DNA from: Capitulum mitella
Taxonomy: Eukaryota > Arthropoda > Thecostraca > Pollicipedomorpha > Pollicipedidae
Direction: 5' to 3'
Length of the DNA stretch: 64,000 nt
Assembly: GCA_030062745.1 (NCBI GenBank)
Contig: CP099846.1
Location: forward strand, 28,045,201-28,109,200
A program made the position numbers and the translations under genes. The notes beneath the pieces were generated by a model. That model was not told where the DNA came from and searched no databases. It worked only from the letters and a program-made list of their open reading frames with translations. This document shows, one piece after another, positions 38,596-50,480 of this stretch (position 1 is its first letter; each line of letters starts with the position of its first letter).

Positions 38596-40635
38596 AAAAT
38601 GGCACACGACTCAGATAACATTCCCTTTTGCCGGCAGTAAGGGTGGAAATGGTATTGTACCTTAGAAAAGAATTTTCAGTTACTTTTTGACATAACTATA
38701 AAGACTGCTTCTTTACTTTATCTAAGGTAAGTTTGGTATCCTCGAACACTACAAATGCACCTAAATTCTCCACACCGTTCGAACATAGCCTGGCTACTTC
38801 AAACCCAGTTTTTGCTTTTCACTTGTTAGTGAGGTGGTTTAGGAGCCTACCCTGCGTTTTGTCTATCTTGTCTATCTTGCGGGATTGCCAATTTTGGCCC
38901 TGATCCAGAATTTTCTTTCGTTTGCTACAGGAAAAAATGAAATTTCCGCCGCAAGAGACGGTGGATGGGCGCCCCCGTCCTTCCTCTTGTAGGTTCACAC
39001 ATGGGGTGTGCACCTTATCTGCGCTACCATCCATTCGCTAGAGTACAATGAAATGTGCTGAACAGGGGAAATGTATATGACAAATTTGTTCTCCACGATT
39101 AAGTTACTGGCCCTTCTCAAACAACGTGAATTTGTTGTCGCCCTGCGTACCACGTAACTGACAATTCAAAACTAAAATGGGCCCAATTACGTCCCCATTT
39201 ACCGATCAGTTGTGATGCGGACGGTGGAAGCTGGAAAACGAAACAAAGCTTAACGAACAAATTCCCTTTTTAGATGCCCTGTTAAATGTGTTGAAGATGT
39301 TTCGGTGCACTTCTGTCGTTCCGTTCAGTTTAAATATTTGCATGTACCTTTGTGCTCGTGTTTCAGCACAAATATTTTTCGAGATCCCAGCTTACGGTAG
39401 AAGACGAAGCCATGAACCAGATGTTTACTTCTGTCTAACGTTGTTTGTTGATGCAATTGAACGACTAACTAGCTGAGGATCTGCTAGAAATACACCGAGC
39501 ATAAATCGTGTCAACGCCTCACACTGGCTGACGGGAGCAAAGCTTACAACGCACATGAAGCATGGTAAACTACAGCAAGAACGAGGAGATGGCGGCGTTC
39601 AAACAAACGTGTACCGAATCTAGAGGCAAACATAGACTGAACGCATCTGAAGCAGACGGTGTGGCAGGAGCTCCTTCAGAGCTCAGCATCGGACACGGCA
39701 GAGCCACCGGCGGAATAGCGCCTCCAGGACCTCAGTGACACGAAAAAGCTTTCGGCAAATCAAACAGCATTTAGCGTGAAGTTGTCATCCTTTGCACCGG
39801 TCTCAGGCAAATTTCCTCTCTGCAGCGTCGCTATTGTTGAAAAATTATCTTCACTCATGAAAGTGCGTCGCATCTTCCGACACTGTAAGACGCAACGGAA
39901 ATTCCGTCGATCCTTTCTCGCCCGGCATGCTGCTGCGACCACGGCGAATCCGCGGCAGGTGCCGAGAGCGGGGCGAACAAAGCGTGTCCACCGTGCACGG
40001 TTGATAAAGTACCGTGTCAGGCCGCGAACCATGGCACCAGCGTGTTGTGAATGCAGCGTGATGCATGCATGTTTTGCGACTTGAAGCAGGCGTGGTTATC
40101 GGTCAGAGAGAAACGTGACAAGTCCCCAGGAGAGTTTTCCGATTGTGAGCCTGGTGGATAACATAATAATCACAGCCGCAAACTTCCAGTGCTTTCAGCT
40201 GGGGCCCTCGTACAAGATGTTTTGAAGGGGGCCCGGCCTGATGGGGAAGAAACCTTAGCTTCTTTTTGTTTGTCCTTACTTCAGTAAAAACTTTACGTTG
40301 TATCGATATGTTGATCAACGTGTACGCCGCAATCATTTAAAGACATAGTAGAAAGCGTAGTGCGTGGGTCAACGTTCGTGGACCACTGAACAGAACGCAA
40401 TAAAGAGTCCATGCAAAACGATCCGTCGTTACACAGAATACACCACGAAACCTTATTTTAAGTCATGCTGTCTGATCTGCAAAAAACATTCTCACGTCAA
40501 CAGCCTACGTATGGTAAACCAAATCCTTCTTAATAACAACATAGGAAAAACTGCAACTTCCTAGTTATAAATTTTGCGGAATTTTATCAAAACGATTTTT
40601 TTGTGAAAACGTTATCATGAACATCATAGACGTAA
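38596..40635. other. Intronic, nothing recognised
   Basis: Short frames only; lies between the N-terminal exon and the microexon. Confidence 0.45.
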
Positions 40636-42542
40636 GGCGCGTTTATACGGGCATTTGGAAAGCTGCCACATTGCTGGCCAGATTGGCCAGGGTGCACCTT
40701 TCTGGCCAGTTTAAGCATCAGCGAGATTCGGGGTTTCCTTTACATTCCCTTCACTTGTTATTAGACATGTCAGTTTAAACACCGCTGCGACCTATGCTGA
40801 TTTGCATGAAATTACAGCTAATTAAATCCGTGTACCAACTCCACTTACATTCTTTAGGTTTTGATCGCCTGAAACATAAACGCTACGATCTTAAACAAAG
40901 ACCACGTGCACAATGAGTGAAAAAAATCGCTCCCGTGCCACTCTTCCTGCACTTCCAGTTTATCAGTCTTCGACCAATCAGCGCCTTCGTTGAAAAACCT
41001 TTCAGCCTTGTCAGGGTACATAGCCTTTGTGAACCACTGGATTTGGCCAGCGGCCGCACTGGCGAGACGTGGCCAGGCTGGCCAGAAGCTACCAAATAAC
41101 CGCAGAACACGCAAGGAAATTATTACGCATGACATGTAGTCCAGAACGCTAAGGTTCCTCCTCATTTTCTTTCAAGCTTGTTTGCACTGCAATCCACTAA
41201 TTTTGTCCTATGATGTTAACATACGCCTTTCCAGAACCAGTTGTAATTTAAATCAGCATCTATTTTAACCCTATTCCCGGAGGGCTAGACGGTATGGCCG
41301 ATTCCCGGCAGGGGGGCGGATTCGGCCCCCCCTGAGATCTCGAGAACTACTTATCCAATTTCATCGCAACAAACGGCAATCGATTTGCCGTGACGTGAAC
41401 TACATTTTTATAAAAAGAAATTTTCAAAATTTTGAAATTTATGGATACAGGGGGGCAAAAATGTCAAAATGGGGGGTACTTTTTGACTTCTTATAACTCC
41501 GTTGTTTATGGACCGATTTCGATGAAACTGGCATCAATCGAGAGATTATGGATAGGGCTTTTACCATGGGTATGCAAATTTGAAATTTTGGGAAAATTCA
41601 TGGGCGTTCACAGGGTTTCAAAAATAGGGGGATTAGTTTTCTAATAACGGAATGAACAAAAGAGGCCAAAACACTTTTTTAGCTTCTGCTAGTCATGTTA
41701 TGCTAAAGAAGTACAAATCGCATTACAATGTTTGTATAATGTTAGCATAGGCGGTGCCAGGGACATAAAAAAGGGGGAACAGTCATGGTGACACGTTCTT
41801 CAGATCAACTTGTGACCTTTGACCTCAAATGACCTCCAGTGACCTTGGGGTCACTTGGAATGATGTCGTGTGCATTCAATATTATCTGTAAACGTTTTTA
41901 ATCGATTAAATTCACTCTATTCCAAAAAATTCATTTTTTGGCTTTTGCGATATAGGGTACGCGCACTGACATTTTAGGTCATAGCTCCGTGACCCGACCT
42001 GATATCAAGCTGAAACTTGGTACACAAGTAGAGGGCATCTTTCTACGTCATATGTATTCCGGCTTTGGCAATTGAAAAAACGGCGCCGAAATTATTGCAA
42101 AAAACAAATTTTGACTTTTGACCTTGACCTGACCTTGTAAAGTAACCTCAGATAAACAAAATTACATATGCGCATTGCCCAACTATTTAGCTATACATTA
42201 ATATAAAGTTTTAAGTTCTATCTTAAAAACTCTGTTTTTGGCAGACATTTTCCTTTTACCCTCAACATGGCCAAAAATGACCTGAGGTGCCTCCCAAAAA
42301 CGTTACCTGGCTCCGCCCCTGAGCAAAATAGAATTTCGAAATTTTGTCACGGCGCGTAGAAGGAATAACTAGGAAAAGTCACCAAGTTTCGTGAAGCTTC
42401 GTTAAAAATCCTGGAATTGGCAAGCAAAAAACCCGAGGGGGGGCGGATTCCGCCCCCCTGCCGGGAATAGGGTTAAAGCTGGCCAGTCCGGCCAATCTGG
42501 CCGGGAATCTGGCAGCTTTTCAAATGCCCGTATAAACGCGCC
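40636..42542 (+). mobile_element. Host MITE (GGCGCGTTTATACGGG termini), copy 2, interrupted by family B element
   Basis: Same family and orientation as 32303-34235. The left terminus starts GGCGCGTTTATACGGGCATT at 40636 and the right terminus ends CCCGTATAAACGCGCC at 42542. The body carries the shared minus-strand frame (40854-41165) with QIQWFTKAMYPDKAERFFNE. The family B element sits at the TTAA that is occupied by family A in copy 1. A flanking target duplication is not clear. Confidence 0.78.
41265..42476 (+). mobile_element. TTAA-flanked piggyBac-like MITE, family B copy 1
   Basis: TTAA at both borders and perfect 12-bp terminal inverted repeats CCCTATTCCCGG. The CCCT tip next to TTAA is typical of piggyBac superfamily ends. 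The left end holds an extra segment so that the inner word CAGGGGGGCGG starts 40 bases from the left tip and 12 from the right tip. GC hairpins (GGGGGGCGGATTCGGCCCCCC and its counterpart) follow. The interior has TGACCTTGACCT words and the phrase ATGGACCGATTTCGATGAAA, with no transposase. The family is repeated in inverse orientation at 44203-45413. Confidence 0.8.
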
Positions 42543-43930
42543 CATGGAAGGTCTTCTACGTCTGTGTCAAAGAATACGTCATACGTTATGGGCTGTTATA
42601 AAGCTGCAGGCTCAATGCTGAAATAGGTTGGTCAATCAAAAAGAGCTTGGAAAAATCGCAGTGTAGTCGAGAAAGTGCAGAGTCACGCAGGCTTGCTAAG
42701 CAGCATATGATTATCTTTTTTATTGTGCGTCTCGTCGAATTCGAAAAGAATCGGGAGATACCAGAGGAACTGAGCTTTGTTCAAAGATCATCTGCCGCAG
42801 GTGCTCCCTCCGATCATTGTCGTTGCCAGCACGTGAACTCGCGTTAGGGGAATCTTTCGCCTTAATGCCTGTATTGTACAGATGACCAAGTTAGAGCTTG
42901 GAGTCTTAGAAGCCAGTGTGTTACATACAAGACAGGTCATTACATCTGCACTCACGAAAATCTGAGTCGATTTCTCACAGTTCTTCCGTATATACGGCCT
43001 GCGAAGGCCGTATTGCATCATATTGGCGGATGAGGATCATAGATGATTCCTTTTTTTAAGGTTCCGAACGTTCTCCTGAATTGTGAGAACGAATTCCTGA
43101 AAAATGGGCATTGAAAACGTCATCAGCACCATTTTACAGCCTAACCAAGTCTGTTTATGAAAATTCGGTAAAGATGGAATATGTAAAATTGAGGCTTAAA
43201 ACTCGCAGAGCCTCAAACGCCTCAGGAAATGTCGTTCTAAGGTTACGTAGCTAGCTGAAGTAAATTCTTAACTTAAACTGTACCAAGGCTGGTTTTCTGA
43301 ACTCTCTCCCATAATATTTTCAAATGATGCGTAGCAAGTAGCTCACCGGACGACTGACTGCGGGGCTCAGTTTCCGCTATTCATAAATTACAACAGCCCC
43401 AACGTTAAATGCGTCACACGGATACATATGTCAGTTTAGCTCCATACTCAGCACACTGGCCGACTGTTCGGAACATCCTGCTCGTTCTGATGTGTACTCA
43501 TCGTGGTCAATTCAGAGTGACTTGAGTGAAGGAATTTGTAGTAATAGCTTACGTGATACGTTTCGGGACATTTTTTTTTTTTTTTGTTACGTACCGCCTT
43601 GGTTTTCTTCACTGGTCTGTAATGTGAACAGAAAAGTTTAATGCGTAATTTGACCGTAAAGGATTGACATTTTTGTCATGGCTCTGTTATTTCCTGAGGC
43701 CCTTTAGGAAGTACAGAAGAATCGGGGTCAGTGTCTTTCTTTGAACAATGACTCCGATGTTTTGACATTACATGGTGGTTTACGGAGGATGTGCTTCTGA
43801 AGTGATCTTTGGTGATAAATAGGTGGTAAAATGCTTCCAAGATATCGCTCTTCCTCCATGTGATGCATCCATTGCTTGTGTTTTGTGTTTGCTGCTTTGC
43901 TTCTCACGTAACACATTCATTATGTTTTAG
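42543..43930. other. Intronic, nothing recognised before the microexon
   Basis: A T-run lies at 43570-43585. It is otherwise unique sequence in the loop of the inverted family B pair. Confidence 0.45.
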
Positions 43931-43968
43931 GTTCTGCAACGCGGAAAACAAGCCTATCACGCTGGAAG
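43931..43968 (+). CDS. PDE10A: PDE10-type phosphodiesterase, 38-nt microexon
   Basis: Thirty-eight bases lie between a strong acceptor (T-rich tract ending TATGTTTTAG) and a near-consensus donor (GGAAG|GTACGT). Joined to the phase-1 end of the N-terminal exon it reads G-SATRKTSLSRWK and leaves in phase 0, exactly the phase needed by the GAF-A exon. Without it the two long exons are out of frame: a direct join hits a stop within four codons. The residues SLSRWK align with the SRYQ region just before GAF-A in vertebrate PDE10A. RKTS is a basic-directed S/T site of the PKA type (inference only). The exon lies in the 1.7 kb loop between two inverted TTAA elements. RNA evidence is lacking, so this rests on phase and splice-site quality. 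Confidence 0.7.
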
Positions 43969-44202
43969 GTACGTGCTGTCTCAAAGTGCAATTTCTACGA
44001 TCTTGGATTTTTCATCAGCCGACTCGTTCACGTTTGTGTGGCCGGCCCAGACAGAAATTCCAGAAGGAAGCGAGTCGGTTTTCCATGCATGCCCCTTTCG
44101 AGCAAAATGAAGCGCGTAACGCTGCTAAAAAATGGCGGATTTCCCGCGTAATTCTGGATCTCCCACATGCCAGTGTTTGGCGTCGCTCAGCAGAAAACGG
44201 GG

Positions 44203-45413
44203 TTAACCCGTTTTCTCCCGGCAAGGAGGTTGAATCCGCCTCCCTCGAGTTTTTTCTTTGCCAATTCCTTGGTTTTTGACGCAACTTCACGAAACTTGGC
44301 GAATTTTCCTTACTACTCTTTCTACGCGTTGTAAAAAAATTTCGTAATTTTATTTTTCTCAGGGGCAGAGCCAGGCAAAGTTTTGGGGAGGCAACCGCAG
44401 AGCATTTTTGGCCCTGTTGAAGATGAAAGGAAAATGTTTGCCAAAAATAGATATTTTAAGATAAAACTTAAAACCTTATATTGATATATAGATAAATCTT
44501 GGGCAGCATACAGATGTAATTTTGCTTATCTGAGGTCATTTCACAAGATCGGGTCAAGGTCAAAATATAAAATTGTTTTCATAGTAATTGCTTTGCCGCT
44601 ATTTTTTCAAATGCCGAAATCGGAATCTACGTGACGTAGAAGGGTGCCTTCTACTTGAGTGCCAAATTTCAGATTGATATCAGGTTGGGTCAAGGAGCTA
44701 TGATCTAAAATGTCAGTGCGCGTACCCTACATCACAACAGCCGTAAAATTGAATTTTAGAAAGAGTGAATTCAAATGACTGGGAGCGTTTTCAAATAATG
44801 TGAAATGCACATTAGATCATTCCAAGTGAATCTAAAGTCAGCTGACGTCATTTTGGGCCAAAGGTCGTAGGTTGACCTGAAGAACATGTAACCATGACAG
44901 TTCCTCTTTTCCATGTCCCTGGCACCGCCTATGCTAACATTACGCAAACATTGCAATCTGATTTGCACTTCTTCAGCATAACATGACAAGTAGAAGCTAA
45001 AGAAATGTTTTTAACTTTCTTCTTAATTCAGTTTTTGAGGAACTAATCTTACCATTTTTGAAACCCTGTGAACGCCTATGAATTTGCTCAAAATTTCAAT
45101 TGTATGGATCAATGGTAAAAGTCACATCCATAATCTCTCGATTCATGCCAATTTCATCAAAATTGGTCCATAAACACTGGAGTTACAACAAGTCGAAAAA
45201 TATCCTTATTTTGATTTTTTGCCCCCGCCCTCATTCATCCCTTCCAAAATTTTGGGAACTTCTTCTTATAAAAGTGTATTTTACGACATGGCAAATCGAT
45301 TTCTGTTTGTTGCGATGAAATCGGATGAGCAGTTCTCGAGATCTCGGGGGGGGGGGCCGAATCCCCCTGCCTGGAATCGACCATACCGTCTAGCCCTCGG
45401 GGAATAGGGTTAA
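44203..45413 (-). mobile_element. TTAA-flanked piggyBac-like MITE, family B copy 2 (inverted)
   Basis: A diverged reverse copy of 41265-42476. TTAA occurs at 44203 and 45410; the right end reads inward as CCCTATTCCCCGAGGGCTAG and keeps the 40-base offset to CAGGGGG. The left end is eroded (CCCGTTTTCTCCCGGCAAGG). It contains one TGACGTCA at 44843, absent from copy 1. With copy 1 it forms a 1.2 kb inverted pair whose loop holds the 38-nt microexon. Confidence 0.78.
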
Positions 45414-46430
45414 GGGGATGTCGAGATTTTTAAGGGGTTCCTTGCTTGTAGCGCCGTTTTACGAGATGTTCCTCTTCCTCCTTTGCGCCGCCCTTGGTAG
45501 AGTAAAACGTTTTCGAGAAATTAAAATGGCACATCCCGTATTTGGTTTGATTCATTCCATTAAACGTCCGTAGATCCATATAAAACATAACCAGTACTGG
45601 TGGGACAGCTGCTGCCTAAAACGTCCAACCACTGCGCCAATGTGTCAGCCGTCATATAAATATCTTCATTTCTAGTCACCAATTTTGCAATCATTCTTCA
45701 AAATAGCATTTCTTGAAACGATCCGATTTGATCAGATGGTCAAAACATGGCATGTTACATGGGCCATCTCCATAGCGTTGGTTTGGGTCAATAGCAGACC
45801 GCATAGAACACGTGGTATCGAGCCAACGTGCTTCTGCAAAAACGGTTATTGTAATTCCTTTCAGTTTGCTCGAATGTGACGATGAACGCTAATTCTGCGC
45901 CGATTTTGCTTCTTTCTGATGGCCTTGCCTGTAATGTAAAGAATGCATTTGGCCTATCTGTCATAGCATTGAATACAGAAATAAAGGTATATTAAGTGGG
46001 GCGTAGTCACTTCCGTTAGTTTTAATGACAACGATCGAAGCATATCTGTATATGTTACGTGGTCCTTCTGAATCTATCAGTGCTTGGGTGTTCGTAAATT
46101 GCATGTGTACGCATTGGACGATGATGTTTTTCCGTGGACTATAGCAAAACTGCAAGCGTTGTTCTTGGAAATGAAAACTGTTTGTTCGCGCGGAAGAAAA
46201 TAGCCATGTGTGGAACAGCCATTCGTGCAACATACCGCCATCATTCTAGTGTTGTTATCTGAGTGCAGCATTTGCAGAAACGCGTCATATTTTTGTGCCG
46301 GATGTTGTTAAAGGCACACAGGCTTCGGAGTTTCCTGAGACGGCTTATTGGACATCTTTTTGAACAGCCTCGTCCTAAGCGAAGAGCTGAATTTTGATTC
46401 CTCGCGCACTAAAGAAGATTTCCTAAATCC

Positions 46431-46708
46431 CCTCCCAGTTCGACTCTAGCACTTACGCTCTGCTATTGATGCGCCTTCTCCGGCAAAACGTCTCGCAGGT
46501 TTTACGCTGTTACTTGGGGAAAAGTCCTGAACATTTTCGTGCACCGTCAATAAAGTATCGCGAACTAAAAAAAATCTGAATCCCTCCCAGTTCGACTCTT
46601 GCTCACTCACTTGCACCCTGCTATTGATGCGCCTTCTCCGACAAAAGTTTTGCAGGTTCCGTGCTCTTGCGTGGGGAGCAGTCCTGAACATTTCCATGCA
46701 TACTTAAT
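46431..46708. repeat. Tandem duplication of ~150 nt
   Basis: Two units begin CCTCCCAGTTCGACTCT and share CTGCTATTGATGCGCCTTCT and GTCCTGAACATTT. It lies just before the 1.15 kb tandem array. Confidence 0.8.
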
Positions 46709-46984
46709 GACCAAATCATCTCGCCTCCACAGAACATGAGAAATAAACACCGATGCTTGCGAAGTTCTGTCATATTTGGAGCCGGGATTCCATTCAGCGT
46801 CGCGATAACCTGATCCGGTTGTTTGAACATAAACTGCGGCGGTGACATCCTCTCTAATACCTGTCACTTTCCCAAAGTCAAAGTACCTAAGTTAAAGTGG
46901 TTTCTGAAAGTGCACTGTTCCAAATCGCGTTCAAAGATCGGCTATGGGTTTTGACATTTTTCATAATCGGAAGAGGTAAAAGCG

Positions 46985-49900
46985 TGCTCTGCACACTTTT
47001 AGCGAGTAAGATTTCATACATTGTGGTCACTCGGAAAAGTTCAGATCGAAGCGTTTGACAGTGTGTCCAAGTTTCGGAGCCTCAAGAGAACGCGCTATTC
47101 GATTGTGACACAAATGGCACCATCGGGTGCACTGACTCGGTGTACAGGGTGTGGTCTAGGTTTCGAAACGATTCGTGGCGTGTGGCGCATGCCACGTGAC
47201 GCGAGCCGGACCTCCGCATATTTCAGTTTATCACGGGTACAAATCAAACGGCGGGTGCTGTTGACTTCAGACTTGATGACAACATGGCCCCAGCTGCGGG
47301 TGCGTGGTTGTGTTCGGCACCCACGTGCGATGCAAGTGGAGATCTATAGACACGTGCTTTGATTTAGGCTCGGAGACCTCCGAGTGCCTGAAACAGTGAC
47401 GTAGGCGGCTGAAATTTGGTGGGTAGATAGACCAGCACTATGGCTATCCAACGATATCCCATATGATGGGGAGGATGCAACGGGTCACGTGCAGCACGAG
47501 GACGCCGCTTTTTACATCCCTGTGTTTCTTAGGGGTCAATTGCCGGGACACGAACGGTGCAGTTTGGTGCAATAATGGCTTGGAAAAGCGGACGGACAGC
47601 CGGGCGATTAATTTCAACAGCGTCAGGCTGAAAGGGGGGGAGGTAAAGCGTGCACGTGAACCGCGAGATGCCGAAACAGTTGACTTCCCTGGTTTACGTC
47701 CACAAAGCTATTACCGCTGGGTGCTGAAAATTGGCGGAAATTGGTGTGTACGAGGTGCATGTGCTGAGGTGTACCCGTTTTCCATTCGGGCTTTTGATTT
47801 GAGAGTCGTTGATGCTGGAGGGGCTAAATTTTATGGTGGGCTCAAAGTCACAGACGTCATCAAGGACAAGCAAGATTTACCGCATCAGTAGTAAAATGCC
47901 ACTCATGCGAGCGTGCAACTTGTTAATCTTGGCATCCTCCGTTAACGATTCATTTCTGCCTGTATCAGTTGGACGGCAGGACGTTTCATAGTGGTAATGC
48001 TAATACTAAGCGGGTGCACAGGTCTACATGCGATACAAAGCTTCGATTTCTACCCCAAACCAACCGTAAAACGCGTTGGTTTGCCTGTCGTTCAAGGTCG
48101 AGGGGACTGAATGCGTGCCTTGCGCGCTTTGTGTGTGCTTTGTAGTGGGATTTCATACAAGGCGGTCGCTGGGAAAGTTCAGATCGAGGTGTTTGTCAGT
48201 CAGTCCAACCAAGTTTCCGAGTGTCTGGCGCCCGAACGCGCCAGCCGATCGCGACGCAAGTGGCACCATCGGGTGCGCCAACTCGGCGGACAAATTGCGG
48301 TGCAGATTTCGAAGCGATTCGTGGCGTATGACACGTGGCACATTGCGCGAGCTGAACCTCTGCAAAATTTACTTAATCATGGGTACAGATTAAACGGCTG
48401 GTGCTGTTAACTCAAGATTTGGTGACGAAATGGGCCGCACTTGCGGGTCCGTGCTTTTGTGGTCGGCACCCATGTGCGATCCATTTGGCGATCTACAGGT
48501 ACGTGTTTCGATTTGGACTCGGGGGCCTCCTGGTGCCGTCAGAAGTGACCTAGGCGGCTAAAATTTGGTAGGCAGATAGACCAACATTGGGGCTATCCAA
48601 TGATACTCCACATGATTGGCATCGTTCCACTGGGCCACGCGCAGCGCACGTGCGCCTGTTTCCCACCTCTGTTTTTCTTATAGGACAATTACCGGAACGC
48701 AACAGGCGCAATTCGGTGTGATGATGGCTTGGAAAGGCGAATGGGCAGCTGGCATGAATTTCAATGGATTCGGTCCGAAACGGGGGTGCCTCACACGTGA
48801 AGCGAGAGATACTCAAGATTATCAACCCTTCTTCATTGTCGTAAAACTGCTACTACTGGGATGTTAAAAATTGATGGATAGTAGCACGCGATACGCGACA
48901 TTCAGTACGTGTGGCTGCATTGCATACCAGTAGTTTCAGCCTGGTGTGTGAGGGGCACACATGCTGAGGTATACCCCTTTGCCATTCAGGCTCTAGTTTG
49001 GGAGTCGTTGATGCCGGTGGCGCCAAATTTTGTGGTCAGCTGCCAAGTCACAAACGCCATCCAGCACAAAAAAGATTTAGGGCACCAGTGGTCATATGCC
49101 ATCCATGTGAGCGTGCAGCTTGTTGCACTTGGGATCCACCGTTTGCGGGAAGTTCGAGATCTCTGCTTTAGTACCCGATCTAGATAAAGGCACTAAACAG
49201 GTGTACAGGTCTGCGTGCGATACAGAGTTTCGATTTTGATCCCAAGCCAACCGTGAAACGCGTTGGTTTCCTGTGCGTATAAATCGAAAGAGCTGAAAGC
49301 GTGCCTTGCGCAGTTTTACCGAACTGAGATTTCAGACATGGCGGTCTCTCGGAAAAGTTCAGATCGGGATGTCTCTGTATGTGTGTAAGTGGGCATGGGG
49401 TTCAAGATTCGGAGTAACTAAACCACCCGAACGCAACAGCCGATTGCGACAAAAGAGGCACCACCCGGTGTGCCGACTCGGCGGACAGATTATGGTGTAA
49501 GTCTCGAAGCGATTCGTGGCGTGTGGCACGTGCCACATGGCGCGATGGGCGCCGAATGACCCTGCAGTCGGTGCGCCCCTAAGCCCCAATAACCAACGAA
49601 CCAACCACTTGGCGCGAGTCCGAACTCTGCAGAGTTTAGTTAATCACGGGTACAGTTCAAACGGCGGGTGTTGTTGACTTAAGATTTTGTGAAAACATGG
49701 GCCCTATTTGCGGGTGTGTGCTTTCGTAGCATGTGCGACTCACGTGGCGATCCAAAAGCACGTGTTTTTATTTGGACCTGGGGACCTCCGAGCCCGGAAA
49801 CGTTGACTTAGGCGGCTGGTCTTTGGTGGGTGGATAGATCAGCACTAGGACTATCCAACGATACTCCACATGGTGGCAGCGTAACGGGTCACGCGGAGCG

Positions 49901-50480
49901 CGCGATGTCCTTTGACATGAATGACGGAACGTCCTTTACACCTCTGTTTTTCTTACGGGCCGATTGCCGGGACGCAAACGGCGCCGTTTGACGCGATGAT
50001 GGCTTGGAAAAGTGAACGGGCGGCTGGGCGTTTCGATGAACTAGGCCGGAACTGGGGTGCAGTTTGCACGCGAAGCGCGAGATGCCGAAGCGATTAGCGC
50101 CCTTTCTTCACTGCCACAAACTACTACTGCTGAGATGCTGAAAATCGTCGGGCAGGAGCACGTGATACGTGGCAGTCGATACATGTGGCTGTTTTGCACG
50201 TGAATAGCTTTAGCCTGGTGTGTGCCAGACGCACGTGCTGATGATGTCCCTTTGCCACTCAGGCCTTTGTTTTGGCAACCGTTTATATTGGAGGTGTCAA
50301 ATTTTGGGCTGCAAAGTCACAAACACTATCCAAGATAAAGCAAGATTGAAGGCATCAGTGGTAAAGTGCCACCCATGAGAGCGAGCAGCATGTTCAACTT
50401 GGCACTCCTTCCCCCTGTTGCATAAGGAGCAAGTCCATGAATGCATGAAATTTCGATTTTGACCCGAAATCCCCGCTTAA
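46985..50480. repeat. Tandem array of three ~1.15 kb units
   Basis: Three diverged head-to-tail copies with borders near 46985, 48091 and 49276. Landmarks recur in the same order: GAAAAGTTCAGATCG (about 47037, 48177, 49356), TTCGAAGCGATTCGTGGCGT or similar, TTAATCACGGGTACA, ATGATGGCTTGGAAAAG, and ATGCCACYCATGYGAGCGTG. Spacing is about 1.14 and 1.18 kb. The frames are broken differently in each unit, so a present-day protein is unlikely. No known family was recognised. It lies in the intron between the microexon and the GAF-A exon. Confidence 0.8.
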
